54,299 bases of DNA from Stutzerimonas kunmingensis (GTDB lineage Bacteria > Pseudomonadota > Gammaproteobacteria > Pseudomonadales > Pseudomonadaceae), in the NCBI RefSeq assembly GCF_900114065.1, contig NZ_FORS01000013.1, positions 1-54,299 of the forward strand, read 5' to 3'. Position 1 is the stretch's first letter, and each line of letters starts with the position of its first letter. A program made the position numbers and the translations under genes. The notes under the pieces were generated by a model that saw only the letters and a program-made list of their open reading frames with translations, did not search any database and was not told the origin of the DNA. Positions 16,529 to 24,700 of this stretch are shown piece by piece.

Positions 16529-18979
16529 TCAGGCGTTTTCCAGCTGCTTGACGGCGATGCGGTCGAATTCCTTTTTCAGCTGCGGCTTGGAAAGCTGCTC
16601 CTGCCACGGGTCCTGCTCGAAGGAAAGCGAGAACAGCAGCCGCTGATGCAGCGCCTTGCGTCGCTCGGCGTCGTCCAGCACGGCCTTCTTGATGTGGTCC
16701 ATGCCGACGCGCTGCATGTAGTGCACGGTGCGCTCGAGGTAGAAGGCTTCCTCGCGGTAGAGCTGGAGGAACGCCAGGCTGTATTCCATGACCTCCTCGG
16801 CCGTCTTCACCTTGACGAAGAACTCGCCGGCTTCGGTCTTGATGCCGCCGTTGCCGCCGATGTACAGCTCCCAGCCGGAGTCCACGCCGATGATGCCGAC
16901 GTCCTTGATGCCGGATTCGGCGCAGTTGCGCGGGCAGCCGGAGACGGCCAGCTTGACCTTGTGCGGCGACCACATGTTGAAAAGGGCGTGTTCCAGGTCA
17001 ATGCCCATCTGCGTGCTGTTCTGCGTACCGAAGCGGCAGAACTCGCTGCCGACGCAGGTCTTCACTGTGCGGATGGATTTGCCGTAGGCGTGGCCGGAAG
17101 GCATATCCAGGTCTTTCCAGACGCCTGGCAGGTCTTCCTTGCGGATGCCCAGCAGGTCGATGCGCTGGCCGCCGGTGACCTTGACCATCGGCACCTGATA
17201 CTTGTCCGCCACATCGGCGATGCGGCGCAGCTCGGAGGCGTTGGTGACGCCGCCCCACATGCGCGGCACGACGGAGTAGGTGCCGTCCTTCTGGATGTTG
17301 GCGTGGGCGCGCTCGTTGATGAAGCGCGATTGCGGATCGTCCTTGGCCTCGCCCGGCCAGGTGGAGATCAGGTAGTAGTTCAGCGCCGGACGGCAGGTGG
17401 CGCAGCCGTTCGGCGTGCGCCATTCCATGAAGGCCATGGCCGCCGGAATGCTGGTCAAGTGGTGCTCGCGAACGGCCTTGCGCACCTGGCCGTGGTTAAG
17501 GTCGCTGCAGCCACAGATGGCCTTCTCGCTCTTCGGCTTGACGTCGGCGGCGCCGCCGACGGTGTTGATCAGGATCTGTTCGACCAGCCCGGCACAGGAG
17601 CCGCAAGAGCTGGCGGCCTTGGTGTGCTTTTTCACCTCGTCCACCGAGAACAGCCCGTGTTCCTGGATCGCCTTGACGATGGTGCCCTTGCACACGCCAT
17701 TGCAGCCGCACACTTCCATATCGTCCGGCATCGACATGGCCTTGCTCTGGCCCTGGTGGCCAGCATCGCCGATGGCGCCCTCGCCAAACATCAGATGGTC
17801 GCGGATCTGGCCCACGTTCTGGCCCTCGCGTACCTGGCGGAAGTACCAGCCGCCATCGGCGGTATCACCGTACAGGCAGGCGCCGACCAGCACGTCGTCC
17901 TTGATCACCAGCTTCTTGTAGACACCGCCGATGGGGTCGGAGAGGGTGATGGTCTCGGTACCGTCGCCGCCGATGAAATCGCCAGCCGAGAACAGGTCGA
18001 TGCCGGTGACCTTTAGCTTGGTCGAAGTCACCGAGCCGAGATAGCGGGAGAAGCCAAGCATGGCCAGGTGGTTGGCGCAGACCTTGGCCTGTTCGAACAG
18101 CGGTGCGACCAGGCCATAGGCGGTGCCGCGATGGTTGGCGCATTCGCCGACGGCGTAGATGCGCGGGTCGTAGGTCTGCAGGGTGTCGTTGACCAGAATG
18201 CCGCGATTGCACGGGATGCCGGCCTGTTCGGCCAGTTCGCTGTTGGGGCGGATGCCGGCGGCCATCACCACCAGGTCGGCGGGGATCACGTCGCCGTCCT
18301 TGAACTTGACCGCGCATACCCGGCCTTCGCCGTTGTCGAGCAGTTCGGCGGTGTGCTTGGGCAGGAGAAACTTCAGGCCACGGCTTTCCAGCGCGCTCTG
18401 CAGCAGGGTGCCGGCAGTCTTGTCGAGCTGGCGCTCCATCAGCCAGTCACCGATGTGCACCACGGTGACGTCCATGCCCCGCAGCTTTAGGCCGTTGGCC
18501 GCTTCCAGGCCGAGCAGGCCGCCGCCGATGACCACCGCGTGTTTGTGGGTCTTGGCGGTTTCCATCATCACTTGGGTGTCGGCAATGTCGCGGTAGCCGA
18601 TTACGCCCTGCAGGTCCTTGCCGGGAATCGGCAGGATGAACGGGTTGGAGCCGGTGGCGATGAGCAAGCGGTCGTATTCCGCCTCGCTGCCGTCATCGGC
18701 GATCACCCGGCGTTTGACCCGGTCAATCTTCACCACCTTGCGGTTGAGCTTGAGGTGGATATCGTTCTCGGCGTACCAGTTCAGGTCGTTGAGCACGATC
18801 TCTTCGAACTGCTGTTCGCCGGCCAGCACCGGGGAGAGCAGGATGCGGTTGTAGTTGGGATGTGGCTCGGCGCCGAACACCGTGATGTCATAGAGCTCGT
18901 TGGTGAGCTTGAGCAGTTCCTCAAGGGTCCGCACGCCGGCCATGCCGTTGCCGATCATTACCAGTTTGAGTTTCTTCAT
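16529..18979 (-). CDS. nirB: Assimilatory nitrite reductase (NADH) large subunit
   Basis: A cytoplasmic flavo-siroheme enzyme reducing nitrite to ammonium with NADH; 816 residues. Domains in order: an FAD/NAD-dependent pyridine nucleotide-disulphide reductase fold starting KLVMIGNGMAGVRT, with a second nucleotide site (AVVIGGGLLGLEAA); BFD-type [2Fe-2S] cysteines in the middle (CGCNGVCKG and CGSCAG); then the sulphite/nitrite reductase ferredoxin-like and siroheme domains, with CVGSEFCRFG near residue 640 and GCPRNCAESG near 681 binding the [4Fe-4S]-siroheme centre. The start at 18979 (MKKLKLVMIG) has GAGAACGG upstream; an in-frame extension to 19033 would run into the attenuator. First gene of the operon nirB-nirD-nitrate reductase-cobA. 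Confidence 0.96.
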   Translation of the reverse strand: MKKLKLVMIGNGMAGVRTLEELLKLTNELYDITVFGAEPHPNYNRILLSPVLAGEQQFEEIVLNDLNWYAENDIHLKLNRKVVKIDRVKRRVIADDGSEAEYDRLLIATGSNPFILPIPGKDLQGVIGYRDIADTQVMMETAKTHKHAVVIGGGLLGLEAANGLKLRGMDVTVVHIGDWLMERQLDKTAGTLLQSALESRGLKFLLPKHTAELLDNGEGRVCAVKFKDGDVIPADLVVMAAGIRPNSELAEQAGIPCNRGILVNDTLQTYDPRIYAVGECANHRGTAYGLVAPLFEQAKVCANHLAMLGFSRYLGSVTSTKLKVTGIDLFSAGDFIGGDGTETITLSDPIGGVYKKLVIKDDVLVGACLYGDTADGGWYFRQVREGQNVGQIRDHLMFGEGAIGDAGHQGQSKAMSMPDDMEVCGCNGVCKGTIVKAIQEHGLFSVDEVKKHTKAASSCGSCAGLVEQILINTVGGAADVKPKSEKAICGCSDLNHGQVRKAVREHHLTSIPAAMAFMEWRTPNGCATCRPALNYYLISTWPGEAKDDPQSRFINERAHANIQKDGTYSVVPRMWGGVTNASELRRIADVADKYQVPMVKVTGGQRIDLLGIRKEDLPGVWKDLDMPSGHAYGKSIRTVKTCVGSEFCRFGTQNSTQMGIDLEHALFNMWSPHKVKLAVSGCPRNCAESGIKDVGIIGVDSGWELYIGGNGGIKTEAGEFFVKVKTAEEVMEYSLAFLQLYREEAFYLERTVHYMQRVGMDHIKKAVLDDAERRKALHQRLLFSLSFEQDPWQEQLSKPQLKKEFDRIAVKQLENA

Positions 18980-19031
18980 GCCCGTTCTCCGTGCCAGCTG
19001 CCGTCCGGCCTGCTCGAAATTTTTCAACAAC

Positions 19032-19139
19032 AAAAAAGGCGTCCCACCGGTTACCCAGTGAGGACGCCTTTGTCCGTGTCCCGCTCTGTCGGGAGACCTG
19101 CCGCTCCACGTTGAGGGTCAGGTCGTAATGATTCTTCGA
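19032..19139 (-). ncRNA. nirB leader: ANTAR-type two-hairpin RNA plus attenuator terminator
   Basis: Read on the minus strand from the predicted transcription start near 19139. Hairpin 1 has outer stem GACCTG/CAGGTC (19119-19124 with 19095-19100) and an inner CTC/GAG stem closing the hexaloop AACGTG (19107-19112). Hairpin 2 has stem TCCCG/CGGGA (19079-19094) closing the hexaloop ACAGAG (19084-19089). Both loops have A at position 1 and G at position 4, as ANTAR targets require. Directly downstream is an intrinsic terminator, AAGGCGTCC ... GGACGCCTTTTTT (19032-19071), 52 bp before the nirB start. NasT, encoded at 25724-26302, has an ANTAR domain, so NasT-relieved attenuation is the likely mechanism. 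Confidence 0.85.
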
Positions 19140-19148
19140 GGTTCTGCT

Positions 19149-19166
19149 TTGCAGAGGTTATGCCAA
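19149..19166 (-). promoter_or_regulatory. Sigma-54 promoter of nirB
   Basis: The minus strand reads TTGGCATAACCTCTGCAA. GG (19164-19163) and GC (19152-19151) are separated by exactly 10 bp, the -24/-12 spacing of RpoN promoters. It would start transcription about 12 bp downstream, right at the beginning of the leader hairpins. NtrC dependence is expected from knowledge of Pseudomonas nitrate assimilation; NtrC sites were not searched. Confidence 0.78.
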
Positions 19167-19462
19167 TTTGCAAATACACCAATTTTCAAGGGCTTGAGCG
19201 GTTGATGGGGCGTTGGCCGCGGAGCATCGTTGCACTGATATGCAGCGGCTTGCGCCCTGATGGTGCGAATCGCCATCGAAGCGACTCCAAAAACGCCGTT
19301 GACAGGCTGCGGCCAGCTTTCTAAAGTTTCGCCCATGCGCCGATTTAGTCAGCTACTTGCGGGGCGCCTGGAGCCGATGGCTTCGAAATACCGCTAAAGC
19401 GCTGGTTCCGGTGTCGCCTCCCACCGCTGCCCAGCGGAATCCTCGAGGCGGAAGTTGAATCA

Positions 19463-19771
19463 ATGAACGCAAAGCACGCCCAGTTGCGCCTGGCCCCGAT
19501 CACCAGCGGCCTACACCCCAGCAATCCGAAAGTCCTCCTCGGCGGTACTCACCAGCCATCTCTGTTGCGCTACCTCGAAGGTTGGCCGCGACGTCATCGC
19601 AAATCCCGCGCCCTGCTTATCCAGTTCGCCACGGCCGACGAGTCGCTGGCGCGTTTTGCCACCGACAGCTTCGATCTGGCCGTGATTCAGGCACCGACCG
19701 CTGAGCGCCTGGAAGAATGCGTGTGCGAGCTGACCCGGGTGGCGCGCCAGGGGCTGATTACCCGTCGCTGA
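19463..19771 (+). CDS. Hypothetical small protein
   Basis: A 102-residue reading frame starting MNAKHAQLRL, preceded by GAGGCGGAAG about 10 bp upstream. The C-terminal half (FDLAVIQAPTAERLEECVCELTRVARQ spans roughly 70-97) looks like the end of a Rossmann-type or methyltransferase-like fold, but no family is recognised with confidence. It is divergent from nirB across the regulatory region and converges on the PP2C/kinase gene with a 3-bp gap. Codon use is similar to neighbours, which supports a real gene. Confidence 0.55.
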   Translation: MNAKHAQLRLAPITSGLHPSNPKVLLGGTHQPSLLRYLEGWPRRHRKSRALLIQFATADESLARFATDSFDLAVIQAPTAERLEECVCELTRVARQGLITRR

Positions 19772-19774
19772 GCG

Positions 19775-21448
19775 TCAAGCGCCTTTTATCAGCAGCACGA
19801 CCAGCAGCAGGTTGAGTAGCAGCGACAACAGCGCCATGCCGCGCCATACCTTGAGCGGCTCACGTTCGAGCAGGGGGCGCAGCCGAAGGCTGGCGCTGCG
19901 CTGTTCGCCCTGTTCCAGCTCAAGCAGCCATTGCTCGGCGGTTTCGAAACGCTGTCGTGGATCGACCGCTAGCACGCGGGCGAGACTTTCCTCCAGCCAG
20001 GTCGGCACGTCCGGGCGATAGCGGCTGGCCGGTGTCGGGTTGCCGAAGCGTGGATGCTGGAAGGCTTCGATCTCGCCGTAGGGGTAGTGCCCGGTCAGCA
20101 GGTAATACAGTGTCACGCCGGTCGCATAAAGATCCTGCGCTGCGCTGGGTTCGGCCCCTGTGAATGCCTCCGGGGCAATGAAACTCGGGGTTCCGGGCAG
20201 GTGATTGGGCAGGTCGCGAGTCAGCCCGGGGCAGAACGCCAGGCCGAAATCCAGGATACGCAGCTCGCCGTCCTCACCCAGCAGCAGGTTTTCCGGCTTG
20301 ATGTCACGATGAAGGATGTTGCGCCGATGCAGCATGCCCACCGCGCGGATCAGCCGGGAGGCGACCTGCAGCAAATCGGCCAGTGGCAGCGGGCCGTCTC
20401 GTTCGAAGCGTTGCGCCAGGGTCGTCCCGCTGTACTCGCGCTGCACGTAATAGAGGTGTTGGCGTTCTGGCAGCGGATGCAGTTCGGCGAAGTTGCGCCC
20501 GGCAACCCGGCGCATGAACCATTCTTCCTGGAGCAACGCCGGTCCTGCGTCTGCCTCGTCCTGCCGGCTGGGTGGCAGCGTCTTCAGCAGCCAGGCCTGG
20601 CCCTGAGCATCTTGCACCCGATAGATCAGCGACTGCCGCGACTCGTGCAGCAGTGCATTCACCTGCCAGCCCTCGAACAGCTGGCCGGGGCGCAGCTTCG
20701 GCGGCAACGGCCAATGATCGAGCTGGGCGAGGGCGTCGGCCAGCACCGCTTCGGGCAGGGCTTCGACGCGCAGCAGCAAGGCACTGGCGTTGTCCTGACT
20801 GCCGCTCTGGTGCGCCAGATTGACCAGCGCCCGTGCCGCGGCGCCTAGGTCGGGTTGATCGTGCAGGATATGCGCGATGTCGCGTTCGGGGACGCAGGAC
20901 CAGACGCCGTCGCTCAGCAGCAGGTAGCTTTCGCCTTCTTGCAGCTCGCCGTCGAGGTAGTCCATCACCAGGTGCTGATCCAGTCCCAGCGCACGCTTGA
21001 GCACATGCTGCATGCCCGACTGCTCCCAGACATGGTCTTCGCTGAGTCGCTCGAGCTGGGAGCCGTTCCAGCGGTAGGCGCGGCAATCGCCAACATGCGC
21101 CAGGGTGAAGCGGCGACCGCGCAGCACCAGTGTGGTGAGGGTGGTCAACAGCGGCTGGTTGCCGCCGTTGGCCTGCAGCCAGCGGTTGTGCGCGACCAGC
21201 ACGCGGTCGAGTGATTGCGCGACGGCCCAGGTCTCCGGCGTCGCGTAATAGTCGAAAGCCAGCGCCTGCAAGGTCGCTCGCGCAGCCAGCCCGCCATCGG
21301 CGCATTGGCTGACGCCATCGGCCAGCGCGAACAGATACCCCTTGCCGGTTGCCAGCCCGGGCGCCGGAGTGACGATGCGTATCGCATCCTGATTTTCCGG
21401 TCGCGGCCCGGCGGCGCTGGCCTCGCCATAGCTCAATCGCAGGGGCAT
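19775..21448 (-). CDS. Bifunctional PP2C phosphatase / Ser-Thr protein kinase, membrane-anchored
   Basis: A 557-residue fusion. Residues 1-235 are a PPM/PP2C phosphatase: RPENQDA near 16-22, FALADGVSQ, HVGDCRAYRW, LLSDGVW and SQDNASALLL give the metal-binding acidic residues. Residues about 255-515 are a Hanks-type kinase with HRDIKPENLLL (catalytic loop), LDFGLA (DFG) and the APE motif in FIAPEAF. A single membrane segment at about 530-554 ends the protein, so both catalytic domains are probably cytoplasmic. It lies 67 bp downstream of the nitrate transporter gene on the same strand and is probably co-transcribed. A similar kinase/phosphatase gene sits between nirB and nasA in P. aeruginosa. 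Targets are unknown; the transporter is one obvious candidate. Confidence 0.92.
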   Translation of the reverse strand: MPLRLSYGEASAAGPRPENQDAIRIVTPAPGLATGKGYLFALADGVSQCADGGLAARATLQALAFDYYATPETWAVAQSLDRVLVAHNRWLQANGGNQPLLTTLTTLVLRGRRFTLAHVGDCRAYRWNGSQLERLSEDHVWEQSGMQHVLKRALGLDQHLVMDYLDGELQEGESYLLLSDGVWSCVPERDIAHILHDQPDLGAAARALVNLAHQSGSQDNASALLLRVEALPEAVLADALAQLDHWPLPPKLRPGQLFEGWQVNALLHESRQSLIYRVQDAQGQAWLLKTLPPSRQDEADAGPALLQEEWFMRRVAGRNFAELHPLPERQHLYYVQREYSGTTLAQRFERDGPLPLADLLQVASRLIRAVGMLHRRNILHRDIKPENLLLGEDGELRILDFGLAFCPGLTRDLPNHLPGTPSFIAPEAFTGAEPSAAQDLYATGVTLYYLLTGHYPYGEIEAFQHPRFGNPTPASRYRPDVPTWLEESLARVLAVDPRQRFETAEQWLLELEQGEQRSASLRLRPLLEREPLKVWRGMALLSLLLNLLLVVLLIKGA

Positions 21449-21515
21449 GGTCGTTCTCGAATGGCTGCGTACTGCAGCAGAGCACTATTCGCGCCCTGCA
21501 TGATCTGCATGTGCA

Positions 21516-22727
21516 TCACACCCGCGCCGCGGTTACCGCAGCCGAACCCCAGGTGGTGCGCCAGCGACGCTTGACGCCATAGAGGCCGAACCAGGCGAGC
21601 ACGCCGAGGCTGGCGAACAGCCAGAGGCCGAGCTGGTAGTCACCGGTCGATTGCTTGACTGCACCGAGCCCGGCGGTGAGCAGAAAGCCGCCGATACCGC
21701 CGGCCATGCCGACCAGTCCGGTCATCACGCCGATCTCCTTGTTGAAGCGCTGCGGCACCAGTTGGAACACCGCACCATTGCCGGCGCCCAGGCTGAGCAT
21801 GGCGACCACGAACAGCGCCAGCGCTGCAGTCGAACTGGCCAGATTGAAGCCCACCGCAGCGATGCAGAATGCCGCGACGGTGTACATCACCAGCAGCGCC
21901 CGGATGCCGCCGATGCGGTCGGCCAGTGCACCGCCGAGCGGGCGCAGCAGGCTGCCGGCGAAGACGCAGGCCGCGGTGTAGTAGCCGGCCTTGACCGGGT
22001 CGAAGGCGTACTGGTCGTGGAAATAGCCGGGCAGGGTACTGGCCAGGCCGAGGAAGCCGCCAAAGGTGACGCTGTAGAAGAACATGAACCACCAGCTGTC
22101 GCGGTCGCCCAGCGCTTTCATGTAATCGGCCAGCGACTTCGGTGTCGGGCGATTGGGCGCATTCTTCGCCACGCTGGCGAAGATGATCAGGGTGAGGACC
22201 AGCGGGATCAGCGCCAGGCCGAATACGTTGTTCCAGCCGAAGATCGCCGCCAGGACCGGCGCGAACAGGGCCGCCAGCACGGTGCCGGAGTTACCGGCAC
22301 CGGCGATGCCCATCGCCTTGCCCTGGTGCTCTGCCGGATACCACTGTGAGGCCAGCGGCAGCGCGACGGCAAAGGATGCGCCGGCCATGCCGAGGAACAG
22401 GCCGAGCAGCAAAGCCTGCTCGTAGCTGTGGATGCCATGTAGCCAGGCGACGAACAGCGCGACGATGACGACGCTCTGGCCAAACAGCCCCGCGGTTTTC
22501 GGCGATGTGCGATCCGCCAGGATGCCCAGCGCGAGACGTAGTACGGCACCGGCGAGGATCGGCGTGGCGACCATGAAGGCGCGTTGCTGGGTGGTCAGGC
22601 CGAGATCGGCGGCGATCTGCACGCCCAGCGGGCCGAGGACGTACCAGACCATGAAGCTCAGGTCGAAGTAGAGGAAGGAGGCAAACAGGGTCGGCGCGTG
22701 GCCGGCTTTCCAGAAACTCGTGCTCAT
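21516..22727 (-). CDS. nasA: Nitrate/nitrite transporter, MFS superfamily (NarK/NasA type)
   Basis: A 403-residue inner-membrane permease with about 12 hydrophobic segments. Features of the NNP family are seen: FDLSFMVWYVLGPLG in TM1, and glycine-rich signatures in TM5 (GIAGAGNSGTVLA) and TM11 (GLVGMAGGIGGF). It imports nitrate for assimilation by the reductases encoded downstream. The ATG at 22727 (MSTSFWKAGHAP) follows an attenuator leader. It heads an operon with the PP2C/kinase gene. P. aeruginosa calls the equivalent gene nasA. Confidence 0.92.
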   Translation of the reverse strand: MSTSFWKAGHAPTLFASFLYFDLSFMVWYVLGPLGVQIAADLGLTTQQRAFMVATPILAGAVLRLALGILADRTSPKTAGLFGQSVVIVALFVAWLHGIHSYEQALLLGLFLGMAGASFAVALPLASQWYPAEHQGKAMGIAGAGNSGTVLAALFAPVLAAIFGWNNVFGLALIPLVLTLIIFASVAKNAPNRPTPKSLADYMKALGDRDSWWFMFFYSVTFGGFLGLASTLPGYFHDQYAFDPVKAGYYTAACVFAGSLLRPLGGALADRIGGIRALLVMYTVAAFCIAAVGFNLASSTAALALFVVAMLSLGAGNGAVFQLVPQRFNKEIGVMTGLVGMAGGIGGFLLTAGLGAVKQSTGDYQLGLWLFASLGVLAWFGLYGVKRRWRTTWGSAAVTAARV

Positions 22728-22806
22728 TGGATCGGCTCCAGGGCGTTCGTGACGCGGCGTTGGCCGCTAGGGCTGCTCAGACCGCCCCCTCGTCGAGGCG
22801 GAAAAC

Positions 22807-22887
22807 AAAAAGGCGCCGCAGCACGCCTGCCGGAGCAGGTGTGGTGCGACGCCTTTGTCGTGATATTGCAGACCGCCGTTGGCCTGC
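22807..22887 (-). ncRNA. nasA leader: hexaloop hairpin plus attenuator terminator
   Basis: On the minus strand a 7-bp stem GCAGGCC/GGTCTGC (one G-U pair) closes the hexaloop AACGGC (22875-22880), with A1 and G4 as in ANTAR targets. It is followed by an intrinsic terminator, AAAGGCGTCGCACCAC ... GTGCTGCGGCGCCTTTTT (22807-22856). Only one clear A-x-x-G hexaloop is seen before the terminator; a first hairpin like that of nirB is not obvious given the predicted start near 22890. About 80 bp separates the terminator from the nasA start codon. Confidence 0.75.
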
Positions 22888-22900
22888 CTGAAGCGGAACT

Positions 22901-22917
22901 AGCATCTAGCGTGCCAG
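22901..22917 (-). promoter_or_regulatory. Sigma-54 promoter of nasA
   Basis: The minus strand reads CTGGCACGCTAGATGCTAG, with GG at 22915-22914 and GC at 22903-22902, 10 bp apart. The -24 half TGGCACG is a full consensus match. An 8-bp tandem repeat, GTGCCAGC twice (22911-22926), means the -24 element is duplicated immediately upstream, but only the proximal copy has correct spacing to a -12 GC. Confidence 0.78.
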
Positions 22918-23093
22918 CGTGCCAGCCTGCGGAGGCCGCCAATTCTGTGCGTTCGGCGTGGCTAAGCAGATGCCGCACGACGACAAAGCGCACAGATAGC
23001 GCGCAACCGCGCGCCAAATCAGGGCAAGGCATCTCGTAAAACCCAAGGCGCGCTTGCTGTTAGTCTTGAGCGGCTTTTGCCAAGGAGCGAGCG

Positions 23094-24044
23094 ATGCCCC
23101 TGATTGCGACCCTGACTCTTAATCCGGCGATGGACCTTTCCGTCAGCACTCCGCGAGTGATCAGTACCGAAAAGCTGCGGTGTTCGCTGCCGCGCCACGA
23201 CCCGGGTGGCGGCGGGATCAACGTGGCGCGGGTGGTGAAGACGCTCGGGGGCAGGGCGATCGCCATCTATCCGGCTGGAGGGCCCTTTGGCGATCTGCTG
23301 CAACGTTCGCTGGACGAACTGGGTCTGGTGCATCGTCCGGTGTCCATTACTGGCGATACCCGCGAGAGTTTCACTGTCGATGAGCTGGGCTCAGGCCTGC
23401 AGTACCGTTTCGTGTTGCCCGGTCCGACGCTATCCGCGCAGGAACTTCAGCGTTGCCTCGACAGCCTCGCAGCGCTGCAGCCAGCGCCGGCCTATGTGGT
23501 GCTGAGCGGCAGCTTTCCACCCGGCGTCGACCTGGGTTTCTACGACGAGCTGCTGGCATTGACGCGCGGTATCGGTGCGCGGCTGGTCGTCGATCTGTCC
23601 GGCGAGCCATTACGCCACGCCGCCCGGCAGGGCGGTGCATACCTGATGAAGCCGAGCCTTGACGAGCTGTCCAGCCTTGTGGGCTACCCCATCTCCAGCG
23701 AAGCCGAACAGGAGGCAGCGCTGCGCCGCCTGATCGCTCAGGGCTGCGCCGAAGTGGTCGTGTTGTCGCTGGGAGCCCAGGGCGCGCTGTACGCCTGTGG
23801 CGATGAGCTGCGGCGCCTGCCCTCGGCGGATGTCCCGGTGGTCAGCGCAGTGGGTGCGGGTGACAGCATGCTCGGCGCCATGGTGCTGGCGCTGGCCGAG
23901 GCGCGCTCGCTACAGGATGCGGTGTGCCGGGGCATTGCCGCGGGTGCCGCGACGGTGATGCGTCCGGGCACCGAGCTGTGTCATCGCGAGGATGTCCAGC
24001 GGTTGCTGCAATCTGTGGCTGACGCCCCTAGTCGATCCGGTTGA
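23094..24044 (+). CDS. PfkB-family sugar kinase (1-/6-phosphofructokinase type)
   Basis: A 316-residue cytoplasmic kinase of the FruK/LacC/PfkB branch, which phosphorylates sugar phosphates such as fructose 1-phosphate, fructose 6-phosphate or tagatose 6-phosphate. It has the N-terminal TLNPAMDLSV and GGGGINVARV motifs and the C-terminal anion-hole and catalytic motif VGAGDSMLG. The exact substrate cannot be settled from sequence; no fructose PTS genes are nearby, which makes PfkB-type 6-phosphofructokinase as likely as FruK. The ATG at 23094 has AAGGAGCGAGCG upstream. Its 3' end overlaps the convergent thioesterase gene by 17 bp. Confidence 0.87.
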   Translation: MPLIATLTLNPAMDLSVSTPRVISTEKLRCSLPRHDPGGGGINVARVVKTLGGRAIAIYPAGGPFGDLLQRSLDELGLVHRPVSITGDTRESFTVDELGSGLQYRFVLPGPTLSAQELQRCLDSLAALQPAPAYVVLSGSFPPGVDLGFYDELLALTRGIGARLVVDLSGEPLRHAARQGGAYLMKPSLDELSSLVGYPISSEAEQEAALRRLIAQGCAEVVVLSLGAQGALYACGDELRRLPSADVPVVSAVGAGDSMLGAMVLALAEARSLQDAVCRGIAAGAATVMRPGTELCHREDVQRLLQSVADAPSRSG

Positions 24045-24472
24045 CCCGCGGAAACTTGCCGGCGAACGCCTCGGGCATGGCGACGACGCGGCTTTGGGCG
24101 TAGTCGTAGAAGACGAAACCGGATTTGGCCATGGCGATCAGTGTGCCGTCGGCAGGGCGGGTGATGCGGAAGATGATATCGCCGCCGTACTTGTTGAAAT
24201 CCATCACGCCGACCTCGAACAGCAGCGCATCACGGGCATGGGCTTCGGCTTTGTAGGTCGTGGCAAAGGTCGGTCACGATGATGCCAGCACCGTCCTGAC
24301 GGGTCTCGGCAACCCCGTAGGCGAACAGGAAGCGCGCCCGCGCCTCGGAAATCATCGAGATCATCGAATCGTTGGCCAGATGGTTGCCGGCGTTGATGTC
24401 GGTGATTCGCACGGTGAGCTGGGTGGAAAAGCAGTACTGGTCTTCCGGGAAATGCAGGGTAAGACGCGCCAT
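24028..24472 (-). pseudogene. Acyl-CoA thioesterase (4HBT hotdog fold), interrupted by a 1-bp frameshift
   Basis: The first part, from the ATG at 24472 (MARLTLHFPEDQY), has the hotdog-fold features ITDINAGNHLANDSM and RARFLFAYG and is open to about 24268. There the frame breaks: read with one T less in the run corresponding to AAA at 24265-24267, translation continues DLATTYKAEAHARDALLFEVG and on to GKFPRVNRID with a TAG at 24028. The joined product would be 147 residues, the normal length of YbgC/FcbC-like thioesterases. Everything else looks intact, so this is either a recent mutation, a phase-variable run or a sequencing error. Confidence 0.85.
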
Positions 24473-24543
24473 GGGTCGCTCGGTAATCGGTCGAAGGTGC
24501 GCATTCTAGCGTTGTGTCATTCGCCCAGGTTAGATGCGGGCTC

Positions 24544-24612
24544 GTGGGAGCGGTCTTGACCGCGAATGGGCTGGCACCGGGCGGGCCCATTCGCGGCCGA
24601 GGTCGCTCCTAC
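24544..24612. repeat. Inverted pair of Pseudomonas-type REP sequences
   Basis: Two 27-bp units face each other: GTGGGAGCGGTCTTGACCGC with its GAATGGG end (24544-24570) and the inverse CCCATTCGCGG...CGCTCCTAC (24586-24612). 22 of 27 positions agree. The gtaggagcg...ccgcgaatggg type is the familiar REP palindrome of Pseudomonas genomes. It lies in the 228-bp gap between the thioesterase and the NIT-like gene. A weaker related hairpin follows (about 24625-24675). Confidence 0.82.
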
Positions 24613-24700
24613 TGGAGGCCCTAGGTGGAGCGGCGCCTGCACGTAGCCATGCGGTGGCGGCTACGAATGGAGCGGAGGCAGACCCCGCAACCTCGATTCG

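Noticed and set aside
16346..18016. A 556-codon plus-strand frame opposite nirB
   Set aside because: It is antisense to conserved iron-sulphur and siroheme motifs; no support as a gene.
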